The position numbers and the translations under genes were made by a program. From Vibrio ponticus (lineage in GTDB: Bacteria > Pseudomonadota > Gammaproteobacteria > Enterobacterales > Vibrionaceae), in contig NZ_AP019657.1 in NCBI RefSeq assembly GCF_009938225.1, positions 992,001 through 1,056,000 on the forward strand: 64,000 bases of DNA, read 5' to 3'. Under the pieces are notes generated by a model. It was not told the origin of the DNA. It did no database searches and was given only the letters and a program-made list of their open reading frames with translations. Shown here in pieces: positions 24,752 through 33,785 of this stretch (its first letter is position 1; every line of letters begins with the position of its first letter).

Positions 24752-27619
24752 ATGAATAAATTAATCCAAAATCTGACCAGCAGTAAAATTAAATATACTT
24801 TTGATCAAGCTGAGCAATATCCAAACATCGAAAGTAGTGTTGCTGAACATGCCAAAGTTCAAAATGAAATCCTAAAATGTGCGGAACGTGTGCTGGCACA
24901 AGAAGTTGCATCGCAAAAGCAGCAGCTTGAAGATGCAAAGCAAACTATTCAACAAGCGATGTCGTGGCTATCGCAAGTCGATGCACCTGAACTGAAAGCC
25001 CAAAACTGGAATGACTTCCCTTTTAATACTCAGTATATCCCTAATGAGCTGGTGATCGGTTATCAGGAGCTAGTGATTGAAGACGAGAGCTTTAAAATTC
25101 CGGTCACGGTTCCTTTTATGTCTGGCGATGATACTTATTACTATCCAGCTGGAGCAGATAGTTTAGAGTGGACTCAAGATGCATTGCATACAATTATCAT
25201 GCGCTTGAGTGTTATGTTGCCATATGGTGCGCAGTTCTGCTTACTAGATCCGGCAAAGATGGGTGAAAACTTTCCATACATTAAGCAGTTACCATTTAAG
25301 CGTCCGTTGAGTAACGATATTTCTCGTACTTTAGAGGAAGTATTGGATGACATTAAACGCATTAAGCAAAACTACCTTGATAACCGTACTCGTCGTTTGA
25401 TCGATGTTGATCCTGAAATTCGTGGTAGTGAGAAATTTGAATTCGTTGTGGCGTCAAACTTCCCTAAAGGTTATGACCGCCGTTCAATTGAACTTTTGGC
25501 GCAAATAGCTAATACAGGTTCTGTTGCTGGTAAATACGTGCTTATTCAACATAACCAGGACATTGAGTTACCTAATGGTGCATCAATGGATTGGTTTGAG
25601 TCTTTAAAAAACATTCGAGCTAGCGAAAATCATACTAAAGCGATCCCTGATCTTGATATGTATATGATTGCCTCAGAAGCTATCTGTGACGAGACGATAA
25701 ATACCATTTTAGATTGCGTGGCGAAAGCGAAACCAAAAGAGAATAAGCTTGAGTTTACTGACGTGACGGACACCAACCCAGAGAAATGGTGGAAAGGCGA
25801 TACGGAACACGAGATTCGCGTAGCTGTTGGTGGTACTGGCGCTAAAAAAGATGACCTTGAATTATGGTTTGGTGAAAGTAATGGTCGCCAAATCTGTGCC
25901 CACGGTATGTTGGGTGCGATGACCGGTGCAGGTAAATCGAACCTATATCATGCGTTTATCATGGGTCTTGCTTGTCGTTATAGCCCAGATGAGCTACAGC
26001 TTTATTTGATTGATGGCAAACAAGGTGTGGAGTTTAAGTGCTATCCGACGTTACCACATGCCAAGGTTGTATCACTCAATACTTCTCCTGACTTATCGCG
26101 CAGTGTGCTTGGCGAGTTAGTAGAAGAAATGGTTAGACGCAATGAAATGTTTAAGCGTGAAGGCTTCGAAAATTTAAGAGATTATCGTAAAGAGACTAAG
26201 AAGCCTTTACCACGAATTCTTCTTGTTGTGGATGAATATCAAACTCTGTTTGAAGATGACCGTGACGGTTTAGGTTCGGATTTGATGGAAAAGCTGGCGA
26301 CGCAAGGTCGAAGTGCGGGTATCCATATGTTAGTTGGCTCGCAGCGCTTTGGTGCGTCTGGCATGCAGAATCAGCAGAGCATCTTCGGTAACATTCACTT
26401 GCGTATTGGTATGCAGATGAGCGAGGCTGATGTGACGGCACTGCAAGAGTTTGGTCCAAATGGCAAACGACTACTGCGTGCTTGTAAAGAAGCTGGTCAA
26501 GTTGTTATCAATGACTCTGCGGCTAACGATGATAAAAACCGTGCTGGTCGAGTGACGTACTTGTCAGATAAGTTACGTTTAGATCTGATTAAGCAACTTG
26601 CAGAAAAATGGCAACAACAAGCGCTGGCTAACCACCATCACTCAATTTTACTTGATGGCTCTGGTCAGCCAAATCTGAGTGAAAACCCTCAGCTAGAAAA
26701 ACTATTTGCTACCTATACATCGCAACCAACTCAGCAAGAGTGGATTGACTTCGCCAACATGCCTGAGCACCAACAGGGTTTGGGACAAAAAGAGTGGTAT
26801 CCGGTTGAGAAGCCAGCTAACTTCTGGCTTGGTCGCGAGATGAATATTCATGGTCAAGCGAACATCGTTATCCGCCGACGTACTAACGAACACTTGCTAC
26901 TTGTTGGTGAATCAGCTGAAGCTCGTTCGGGAATGTTAAGCTATATGCTGGCTCAATTGCCAATCAATCATGCGGCTGGTGAATATCAGGTATATTTGCT
27001 TGAACGTGCGATTAAAGGTTCTCCATGGCATGGTATTATGAGCCGAGCTCTGGAAATGTGCGACAGTTCCGCAACTCATTATCGCGAAAATGTTGCTGAA
27101 TTTGCGAGTGATATGGAAAACATCAAAGCAGAGTTCGAGCGTCGAAAATCAATGGACGAAGAACAAATGCTGGCTCAATCGACCATCTATGTTGTGGTTA
27201 ATGAAGCGCAACGAGCGACAGAACTACAGCAACAAGCTGGACGCTATGGCGTTAAAGAGCACGGTGACTTAGGTGCTATTATTTCAGAGCTGCTAGAGCA
27301 AGGTGCTGAATACGGCATCCACATCGTAATGAGTTTTGACAACGTACGTGCGGTAACCAAGGTATTTGACCGCCGTGATGTTGATTTATTCAAACACAAA
27401 GTAGTATTGCAAATGTCAGAAGATGACAGCTTCTGTGTAATTAAGTCTCGTCATGCTGCTTTACTTCAACAAACGACTCGTGTTCCTGTCTATGCTTTAT
27501 ACGCAAATGCATCACAGAACTACCCAGTTAAATTTAAGCCGTATTGCTACCGCGATGTAGAAGATCATGTTAGTGAGCTAAATCAGCTAAATAACTATCT
27601 ACAATCATGGAGTAAATAA
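24752..27619 (+). CDS. FtsK/SpoIIIE-family ATPase with three ATPase-like modules, EccC-like (operon gene 2)
   Basis: The 955-residue protein has an N-terminal coiled region (1-85), then a module lacking a Walker A lysine but with LLDPAKMGENF and FEFVVASNFP segments of FtsK-like folds (about 130-330). The central module is intact: Walker A GAMTGAGKSN (388-397), Walker B ILLVVDEYQ (D494, E495), and GIHMLVGSQR. A third module is degenerate: GESAEARSG in place of Walker A (719-727) and VVVNEAQ (N817, E818) in place of Walker B. Three modules with one intact is the layout of EccC/YukB ATPases of type VII secretion, though there the first is the active one. No membrane helix is seen in this protein. 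A DNA-pumping FtsK/HerA role is the alternative. Confidence 0.8.
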   Translation: MNKLIQNLTSSKIKYTFDQAEQYPNIESSVAEHAKVQNEILKCAERVLAQEVASQKQQLEDAKQTIQQAMSWLSQVDAPELKAQNWNDFPFNTQYIPNELVIGYQELVIEDESFKIPVTVPFMSGDDTYYYPAGADSLEWTQDALHTIIMRLSVMLPYGAQFCLLDPAKMGENFPYIKQLPFKRPLSNDISRTLEEVLDDIKRIKQNYLDNRTRRLIDVDPEIRGSEKFEFVVASNFPKGYDRRSIELLAQIANTGSVAGKYVLIQHNQDIELPNGASMDWFESLKNIRASENHTKAIPDLDMYMIASEAICDETINTILDCVAKAKPKENKLEFTDVTDTNPEKWWKGDTEHEIRVAVGGTGAKKDDLELWFGESNGRQICAHGMLGAMTGAGKSNLYHAFIMGLACRYSPDELQLYLIDGKQGVEFKCYPTLPHAKVVSLNTSPDLSRSVLGELVEEMVRRNEMFKREGFENLRDYRKETKKPLPRILLVVDEYQTLFEDDRDGLGSDLMEKLATQGRSAGIHMLVGSQRFGASGMQNQQSIFGNIHLRIGMQMSEADVTALQEFGPNGKRLLRACKEAGQVVINDSAANDDKNRAGRVTYLSDKLRLDLIKQLAEKWQQQALANHHHSILLDGSGQPNLSENPQLEKLFATYTSQPTQQEWIDFANMPEHQQGLGQKEWYPVEKPANFWLGREMNIHGQANIVIRRRTNEHLLLVGESAEARSGMLSYMLAQLPINHAAGEYQVYLLERAIKGSPWHGIMSRALEMCDSSATHYRENVAEFASDMENIKAEFERRKSMDEEQMLAQSTIYVVVNEAQRATELQQQAGRYGVKEHGDLGAIISELLEQGAEYGIHIVMSFDNVRAVTKVFDRRDVDLFKHKVVLQMSEDDSFCVIKSRHAALLQQTTRVPVYALYANASQNYPVKFKPYCYRDVEDHVSELNQLNNYLQSWSK

Positions 27620-27620
27620 C

Positions 27621-27890
27621 GTGTCATTAAACGATGTAGAGCAAAACCTACAACAGTTTGTGACGCAATTGGACAGCTTCTCTGAAGCTGTCCGTCAGTG
27701 CCAGCGAGAGCTACTCGACCCAACAGATGAGGTGACAGCGATGTTGCCTCATTCTAAGGCTAATACATTTCGAACGCTTTCGACTGACCTAGATACTGTT
27801 GCATCCAAACTCACGCATAGCCTAGCTCCTGGCTTGCAATCAGGTCTCGAATACCGCCTGCACGTATTGAGGACTTATTTGCATGAATAG
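27621..27890 (+). CDS. Small helical protein (operon gene 3)
   Basis: A GTG at 27621, with GGAG eight bases before it, starts an 89-residue acidic, helical product without signal peptide or cysteine pair beyond one Cys. It begins one base after the ATPase stop, and its end overlaps the next gene by eight bases. No family recognised. Size and helical content resemble WXG100 or ESX-type substrates and adaptor proteins, but there is no WXG. Confidence 0.65.
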   Translation: MSLNDVEQNLQQFVTQLDSFSEAVRQCQRELLDPTDEVTAMLPHSKANTFRTLSTDLDTVASKLTHSLAPGLQSGLEYRLHVLRTYLHE

Positions 27891-28155
27891 TCATCAGTTA
27901 ACCGCGCTGGAAACTTTAGAGCAACGTTCTCAGCGTAGTTTAAAAAATCTAGAACAGGCGCATCATGAGCTGCATGTTGCTTGGGTTGTGTTAAAAGAGA
28001 GCTATGAGGGACAAGGCGCTGAAGAGGCCGATATGCAATTTCAGGTCTTAGCTGGTCAATTCTCTGAGTATCAGCATTTGCTGGAACAACTCATAATGGA
28101 GTGTGCTCAAGAGATTGCTGAGCTGAAAGAAAGGGGAGAAGCACATGCAACCTAG
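27883..28155 (+). CDS. WXG100-like small helical protein (operon gene 4)
   Basis: The 90-residue protein is predicted to be two long helices broken near residues 38-46 (KESYEGQGAEEAD), a turn that sits where WXG100 proteins have W-x-G; a tryptophan lies eight residues earlier. There is no signal peptide. The frame overlaps the genes on both sides (8 and 11 bases), so translation is coupled. A WXG100-like role as secreted partner or chaperone of the ATPase complex is an inference from size, fold pattern and the EccC-like neighbour. Confidence 0.62.
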   Translation: MNSHQLTALETLEQRSQRSLKNLEQAHHELHVAWVVLKESYEGQGAEEADMQFQVLAGQFSEYQHLLEQLIMECAQEIAELKERGEAHAT

Positions 28156-29167
28156 GTGGTTAATCGCTCAGCTTGAAGAGTTTTCTTTCTTGTCACAATC
28201 TCAAAGTGTACTCAGTGATGAAGTGCGAAAAGTATTAACACTGACGGAAAGTCATGGTGTGGAGCATACTAATCGACTTGATAGTGACGTTCATCGTTTT
28301 GCGGTTCTTTATGCAGAACTAATGGACGAGCAAAGAATACGCTGGGATCGCCATGAGAGAAACTATCAGCAAACGGCACGTACTCTAGATGAGCGTGAAA
28401 AAGAGTTAACTCAAGCGCAACTGGATCTCGAAAGCACCAAAAAGTCTCATTCATTTTGGCAAAATCAGCTGGCTCAAGCTCAAAACTGGAAATCTCGCGC
28501 TCATAAGCGAGTGACATCGGCTGAATATGATCTCGACCAAGCAGAGAGAAAAACTCGAGCAGCTGAAAGCGATTACCGTTCAGCAAAGTCAAATTATGAT
28601 TATGCTCGTTCGCAGATGATTCAAGTTTATGTTGGTAAAGATAGCCGTGGCAATGCGCAATATGAGTACCGTCGCAATCCAGCGACTGCAGAACTTCATG
28701 CGTTGAATGCGGCTTCTAGTCGATTGGATTCAGCAAGATCGCAAGAACAAGTGGCAAGGCAAGAGCTCAGCGCCGCGCGTGAAGAGTACTCTCGTGCTTC
28801 TCACCAAGTCGAGGGCAGTATGTCAGCGGTTGCGGATATGGAAGTAGCCAAGAAGCACTCTTATTCAGCCCTTTCTAGTGCGGAAGATGCCAAAACTAAT
28901 ACACTAAACGCTCGATACAGTTTGGATGAAGAGCGTCGAGTATTGGAGCAGATGGACGACATTCTAAACAGTATTGAAAGTTGTGTTTTCAGCCAACAAA
29001 ACTGTCAACGTGAACTTCATCAGCATAACTCTGTCGCTAATACAGCTTTACGTAATAATGAACAGATCCAAGAGGATCTGGTTTATGAAATTTATAAAGT
29101 TCGTTACGCGCTCGAGAATAAAGCCAATTTGCTTGCGGCATTTGATGCCCCTGTATTTCTAGGATAA
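28145..29167 (+). CDS. Coiled-coil protein (operon gene 5)
   Basis: The 340-residue product is rich in E, Q, R, A and S, with long heptad runs at about residues 70-145 and 175-260 split by a short beta-like insert (IQVYVGKDSRGNAQYEYRR). No membrane segment or signal. It overlaps the preceding gene by 11 bases and is followed by the last gene two bases on. Such a coiled-coil hairpin could be an elongated secretion substrate (LXG-like proteins are similar in their N-terminal helices) or a scaffold. No family recognised. Confidence 0.65.
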   Translation: MQPRWLIAQLEEFSFLSQSQSVLSDEVRKVLTLTESHGVEHTNRLDSDVHRFAVLYAELMDEQRIRWDRHERNYQQTARTLDEREKELTQAQLDLESTKKSHSFWQNQLAQAQNWKSRAHKRVTSAEYDLDQAERKTRAAESDYRSAKSNYDYARSQMIQVYVGKDSRGNAQYEYRRNPATAELHALNAASSRLDSARSQEQVARQELSAAREEYSRASHQVEGSMSAVADMEVAKKHSYSALSSAEDAKTNTLNARYSLDEERRVLEQMDDILNSIESCVFSQQNCQRELHQHNSVANTALRNNEQIQEDLVYEIYKVRYALENKANLLAAFDAPVFLG

Positions 29168-29169
29168 CT

Positions 29170-29619
29170 ATGCAACCAACATTTGATACAGCTTTCTACC
29201 AGCGCAATCATATGGATTTGGAAGACGAGTTAATGAAGCTTGCTCTTGCGGTACAGAGCTTCAAAGAACAGTCTCAAACCCTATCCGCAATTTGGTCGGA
29301 TGATGCTGGACGTAGAATCAGACAAATTCATATGCTCCCTTTGGTAGAGCAATATGGATTATTTGAAGGCACCGCAAAACAATATCTTCAATCAAGTGAA
29401 GAGCGCTTGAGAAGCTTTTATGAGATGAAACGACTGATTAGTGAATATGCTGGTCTACATTCAAGCTTGGAAGAGAGAGAAGATGACGTTTTGCGCGTTA
29501 ATGATGAATATCACAGGGTGACGGCAATTAGTGAACGACAACGAGATAAGGGGGTTGAATTTGCTTATAAAAGTGAGCAAATGAACCGTCAAGCTCAGAG
29601 TTATGTCAATCCACTTTAA
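29170..29619 (+). CDS. Helical protein with W-x-D turn (operon gene 6)
   Basis: The 149-residue protein is helical throughout. Near residue 43 it reads AIWSDDAGRRI between two helices, reminiscent of the W-x-G turn of WXG100 proteins. No signal peptide or membrane segment. It is the last gene of the operon, followed by a terminator at 29647. No family recognised. Confidence 0.62.
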   Translation: MQPTFDTAFYQRNHMDLEDELMKLALAVQSFKEQSQTLSAIWSDDAGRRIRQIHMLPLVEQYGLFEGTAKQYLQSSEERLRSFYEMKRLISEYAGLHSSLEEREDDVLRVNDEYHRVTAISERQRDKGVEFAYKSEQMNRQAQSYVNPL

Positions 29620-29646
29620 GTCAGCTGTGTGCTAGAGATAGGTAAG

Positions 29647-29685
29647 GAGCTACCGGACTATTCTTCGTGTTTGGTAGCTCTTTTT
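29647..29685 (+). terminator. Terminator of the FtsK/WXG-like operon
   Basis: GAGCTACC (29647-29654) and GGTAGCTC (29673-29680) followed by five T. The stem equals the core of the terminator at 23784-23817 although the loops differ. Confidence 0.85.
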
Positions 29686-29704
29686 GATTCAGAACAGTAA
29701 CTAG

Positions 29705-30145
29705 TTAAACAACCATTGTTGGGCATGTCGCGTGTCCGGCAACTCGGTGTGACACACTACCTAAAAACATACCATCTTTGCCTGTATGTGTGCCACTTGC
29801 TCCCATGACGATCAAATCGACCTCTTTCTCTTTGCAAAAGTTAATAATGGTTTGTGAAGGACGCCCACCTTTTACAAAGCCACGTACTTGTGTCACGCCT
29901 TGCTCTTTTGCATGCTGCTTTGCCTGCTCGACGATGCTTCGAGCATACTCACTTAAAGCTTGATCAGGGATCTGCAAGTCATCTGGGCGTACCATCGAAA
30001 GAGAGCTCTCAAATAAGCTATGGTGTTTATAAACGCTTAATAGAAACAATTCACAATCGGTAAGGCGTTGTAACTCGATCGCCTTATCCAGAGCATTGAG
30101 TGCTGAGTATGAGCCATCGACCGCAACCAATATTCGTTTAAACAT
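29705..30145 (-). CDS. teaD: UspA-type protein of the ectoine TRAP system (TeaD)
   Basis: From the ATG at 30145 (GAGGAG nine bases upstream) the product has 146 residues and starts FKRILVAVDGSYSAL, the universal stress protein pattern. The end GASGTHTGKDGMFLGSVSHRVAGHATCPTMVV has the ATP-binding G-x2-G-x9-G(S/T) motif. In Halomonas elongata the equivalent TeaD binds ATP and tunes the TeaABC transporter. It is the last gene of teaABCD. An upstream in-frame ATG at 30187 would overlap teaC and is not used. Confidence 0.82.
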   Translation of the reverse strand: MFKRILVAVDGSYSALNALDKAIELQRLTDCELFLLSVYKHHSLFESSLSMVRPDDLQIPDQALSEYARSIVEQAKQHAKEQGVTQVRGFVKGGRPSQTIINFCKEKEVDLIVMGASGTHTGKDGMFLGSVSHRVAGHATCPTMVV

Positions 30146-30167
30146 TTTTATCTCCTCAGGTTGCCAA

Positions 30168-31451
30168 TTAGGCAAAAGCAATATCACGCAAAAATAGGGC
30201 GATTTGCGGGAAGAAAACTAACAACGCTGCTGAAAGCAACAAGATAGCGATAAATGGACCAGTACCGCGGATTACTTCCCAGTAAGGTTTTTTAAAAATG
30301 GCAATCGCAGTGAAGATATCGCAGCCAAAAGGTGGTGTTGCCGACCCGATCGCCACTTGCAGGGTGATAATAATACCGACATGCACCGGATCGAGGTTAG
30401 TCGCTTCAATAGCAGGGGCAAAGATAGGTGTGAGCACCAAAATGACCACAATTGGATCGACAAACATACAGGCAATAAAGAACGCGATTGAGATCGCCGC
30501 TAATACGCCCATTGGACCCATTTCGCTGATGCCAACTGCCTCAAGAATCGCTTGCGGGATCTGTGCAAATGAGATTATCCAAGAGAATCCATTACCCACA
30601 CCAACCAGAATAAATACCACGGCGGTGATTAAGCCAGTTGAGCGCGCGATGGTGAAGATATCGTGAGTTCCCAGCGAACGGAAGATAACAAACTCAAGAA
30701 TAAAGGCGTACAGCACACAAACGGCTGCCGCTTCCGTAGGGCTAAATACGCCACCGTAAATACCGCCAACGATGATAATAGGGAACATGAGTGGCCACAG
30801 CGCGCGTTTGGTCGCCTGAAAACGTTCGCTCCAGCTTGCTTTCTCTTCGGTTGGCACGTTATTGACAGTGGCGTAGTAGAGACAATAGAGCGAGAACAGG
30901 AACAAGATCATTAGCCCTGGACCAATACCCGCGATAAATAGCTCTGCAATGGAAGTCTCCGAGATGACGCCATAAATGATCATGCCAATACTTGGCGGGA
31001 TCAAAAAGGCAATATCACTAGCATTAATAATCAGTGCCAGCGAAAAAGAATCGCTGTAGCCTGCTCTTAGTAGCTTAGGTCTGAGTGCAGAACCCACCGC
31101 CACAACCGTTGCTTGTGTTGAACCTGAAACCGCACCAAAAAGGGTACAGGAGGTAGCGGTGCTGATGGCTAAACCGCCACGAATATGACCGATAAAAGCC
31201 ATGACCATATCGATCAGGCGCGCAGCTGATTGACCACGAGTCATAATGTCTGCAGCGAGAATAAACATCGGTACCGCAATTAACGAGGCAGGGCGAATAC
31301 CACCGAGCACCTGTTGGATAAATGTATCCATTTGTCCGACACCGCCGAAGGTCATATAGAACCCCGTCAGTGCCGCTGTAATTAGAGGGATCATCATTGG
31401 AAAGCCAAGAATCAACAGAGCAATCATGATGAACATTAAGGTTAAAGCCAT
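30168..31451 (-). CDS. teaC: TRAP transporter large membrane subunit (TeaC)
   Basis: The 427-residue DctM-type protein has about 12 membrane segments and the family sequence PFGCDIFTAIAIFKKPYWEVIRGTGPF near its end. With TeaB and TeaA it forms a Na+-driven TRAP importer. Gene order teaA-teaB-teaC-teaD and the binding protein identify the substrate as ectoine or hydroxyectoine. It starts 15 bases after teaB and ends 22 bases before teaD. Confidence 0.87.
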   Translation of the reverse strand: MALTLMFIMIALLILGFPMMIPLITAALTGFYMTFGGVGQMDTFIQQVLGGIRPASLIAVPMFILAADIMTRGQSAARLIDMVMAFIGHIRGGLAISTATSCTLFGAVSGSTQATVVAVGSALRPKLLRAGYSDSFSLALIINASDIAFLIPPSIGMIIYGVISETSIAELFIAGIGPGLMILFLFSLYCLYYATVNNVPTEEKASWSERFQATKRALWPLMFPIIIVGGIYGGVFSPTEAAAVCVLYAFILEFVIFRSLGTHDIFTIARSTGLITAVVFILVGVGNGFSWIISFAQIPQAILEAVGISEMGPMGVLAAISIAFFIACMFVDPIVVILVLTPIFAPAIEATNLDPVHVGIIITLQVAIGSATPPFGCDIFTAIAIFKKPYWEVIRGTGPFIAILLLSAALLVFFPQIALFLRDIAFA

Positions 31452-31466
31452 AGAAAAGTTGCCTTA

Positions 31467-32042
31467 TTAAACTTCACTTTCAGTTTCAGCGTATCCATCC
31501 AGAACGCCAGCAGAAATATAGACATCAGAAGAGGTAAGGTTTTTGTACATGGTTAAGGCGTATTGGATGCCTGTAATGACAAAGCCAAGTGGTACCCATA
31601 CGTAGATCCACCAGATTTCAAACCCCAGCGCAGGGAGAATTCTTCCGCGTTCGTATATGGATATGATGTACTCAAGAGAAAAGTAGGCGAGGACAAACAT
31701 CACAATAGAAGTGAACAGTGCGATGATGGTCATTAGGATTTTTCGCCCTTTAAATGGCAGGGCGTCATAAATGGCAGACATCCGAATATGACGACCATAA
31801 CGAGCGGCGTAGCCAATACCCGCGAACGTGATCAGGACAATCAGGATTCGGTTGATCTCACCGGAGAAAAATAGCCCCTCACCAAACACAAAGCGGGCGA
31901 CGACATTGACACAGGTATTGAGTGCCATCAAAAGGACGCCAGCGGCGAGTAAAAAAGATTCGAGTTTACAAATAAAATCGTCCAACAAGCCAAGAAAACC
32001 AGGCAGTGTTGAACGATAGGTCAGTGCTTCTGCATCAGTCAT
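31467..32042 (-). CDS. teaB: TRAP transporter small membrane subunit (TeaB)
   Basis: The 191-residue DctQ-type protein has four membrane segments and the central pattern RFVFGEGLFFSGEINRILIVLITFAGIGYAAR. It lies between the binding-protein gene and the large subunit gene, as in other teaABC operons. Confidence 0.85.
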   Translation of the reverse strand: MTDAEALTYRSTLPGFLGLLDDFICKLESFLLAAGVLLMALNTCVNVVARFVFGEGLFFSGEINRILIVLITFAGIGYAARYGRHIRMSAIYDALPFKGRKILMTIIALFTSIVMFVLAYFSLEYIISIYERGRILPALGFEIWWIYVWVPLGFVITGIQYALTMYKNLTSSDVYISAGVLDGYAETESEV

Positions 32043-32100
32043 TGCGTACTTCCCTGCAAAGAAACAGGCACCCCAAGTGGAGTGCCCGTTTGATAAACGA

Positions 32101-33126
32101 CTATTTGGTTACGGCTTCAAGATCTTGCTTGAATTGATCAAGTAGTTGTTTTCCGCTATCACCAGTCATTTCGTAGAAAGTGGCTTCTACTTGTGGTGCG
32201 CGTTCTTTGAACTTAGCGATTTGCGCGTCTGTTAGGCGAGTTACGGTGACATCTTTGCTAGCTGCTTGAATTTTTTGCAGAGATTTGTCAGCTAAACCGT
32301 TAATGTGTTTAATGGTTTCATCGAATGCGTAATCAGCTGCATCGTGAACCACTTTTTTATCTTCTGCGGAAAGCTTATCGAAGAAGTCTTTGTTGGCCAT
32401 CGACGCAGTAGTAAACCAACCGTGGTTAGTAAAGACAAGGTTTGGAGATACTTCATATAAACCGCCAGACTCAATCCAGAAAATAGGGTTTTCTTGACCT
32501 TGAATCATGTTGGTTTGTAGCGCACCGTATACCTCGCCCCAAGGTAGTGGCGTAGGTGTTGCCCCGAAAGCTTCGTAGGTAGATGAAAGTAGCGGGTTAG
32601 TCATGACGCGAATCTTTTTACCTTTTAGATCTTCAGGTGAAGTGATTGGCTCATCAACGGTCATCACCATTTCACCTTCAGGATACATCTTAAGTAGCTC
32701 TAGACCTTGCGCCTCGTAAAGTTTAGGGAAGTTTTCGTTCACCGCTTTACTCTGACGGAAAAACTCAACTACAGATTCCATATCAGTCGGCATTAGGTAA
32801 GGTATAAAGAAGATTTGAGCTTCTGGAATAAGTGCACCAGTAAAACCTGGAGATTGGTTAACAAACTGAAGAATGCCAGCTTGCGCTTGCTCCATGATAT
32901 CGTCCGACTCACCCAGCTCACCAAAGCGGTAAACTTGCAACGTATGCTCAGAGTTATCTTCAATATATTTTTTAAACTTCAGTGCGTATACGTCTTGTAC
33001 GTCGCCTTTGTATTCTTCGTGAGCGTAACGCCAAGTATCAGCATTGGCGATAGATGAAAAACTTAGCGCAGCCGCAACGCATGAAACCGCAGTCAATTGC
33101 TTAAAATGGTTAAAAATGGACATCAT
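32101..33126 (-). CDS. teaA: Ectoine/hydroxyectoine-binding protein of a TRAP transporter (TeaA)
   Basis: The 341-residue DctP-type protein has a signal peptide cut after SSIANA. The mature N-terminus DTWRYAHEEYKGDVQDVY and the blocks YRFGELGESDDIMEQ, QENPIFWIESGGLYEVSPN and NHGWFTTASMAN are, from memory, almost those of Halomonas elongata TeaA, whose structure with ectoine is known. This gives the operon its function: recovery and uptake of compatible solutes under salt stress. ATGATG at the start allows 33126 or 33123; GGAGG upstream fits either. Expression would be expected to rise with osmolarity; promoter signals lie somewhere in 33127-33500. Confidence 0.86.
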   Translation of the reverse strand: MMSIFNHFKQLTAVSCVAAALSFSSIANADTWRYAHEEYKGDVQDVYALKFKKYIEDNSEHTLQVYRFGELGESDDIMEQAQAGILQFVNQSPGFTGALIPEAQIFFIPYLMPTDMESVVEFFRQSKAVNENFPKLYEAQGLELLKMYPEGEMVMTVDEPITSPEDLKGKKIRVMTNPLLSSTYEAFGATPTPLPWGEVYGALQTNMIQGQENPIFWIESGGLYEVSPNLVFTNHGWFTTASMANKDFFDKLSAEDKKVVHDAADYAFDETIKHINGLADKSLQKIQAASKDVTVTRLTDAQIAKFKERAPQVEATFYEMTGDSGKQLLDQFKQDLEAVTK

Positions 33127-33785
33127 GTCCCTCCAGTTTTGTCATTTATTTCTGATTCGAAGCAAGATTTGTTATTGAATTGACAGTGTTTCAGTACTGC
33201 GTAATTCAATTAAAATAAGCAACGAGTTACAGATTTCATTTACAAGTCTAAACGTTAGAGTTGTAATCAATAAGGCGAGTTTTAAAGCTGTTGCTGGTGT
33301 TGTGATCTGCACCGAATAATTCAGTGTAATATGGTATTATTTAGATTTAATAGGTGTGTTCGCAAAGTGGCTGCTTGATTTGGTCTGGATGGATTAGCTG
33401 TAAAAATAGTTACAGTTGTAATCATTTTGTTCTCGTTCTGGAATGAAGTATTTCGTTGTTCTTCACGAATTAAAATGCCTAAGTTCTTTATTTATCCATG
33501 ATGAATATCGACTGAACAGATTAAATGACAATGCGTACTAGCAAACTAGTGTGGTGAGCTGTTTGGTGATTATTAACAGTCAATTATTACCGCTAATCGA
33601 GACCATCAACACTTTAAATTGTGATGCCAGTAAAACTATTAACAATCTGTAATATGCGGACAAGGTCAAATGTTTAAATGTTGTTGCATATAATGTTACA
33701 TTATTCGTGTAATTGATAAATTAATAACAACTTATAAATATCGACGCATTTAACATTTCTTGTCGCAACAGAAGGGGTTAGGTAA
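33127..33785. promoter_or_regulatory. Divergent regulatory region between teaA and the giant adhesin gene
   Basis: No gene in 659 bases of AT-rich DNA. Dyads visible: ACTAG-CAAA-CTAGT at 33538-33551, and ATAATG-TTA-CATTAT at 33690-33704, a perfect 15-bp palindrome about 85 bp before the adhesin start. The length suggests complex control of the adhesin, for example by c-di-GMP-responsive regulators, which is conjecture. Confidence 0.45.
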
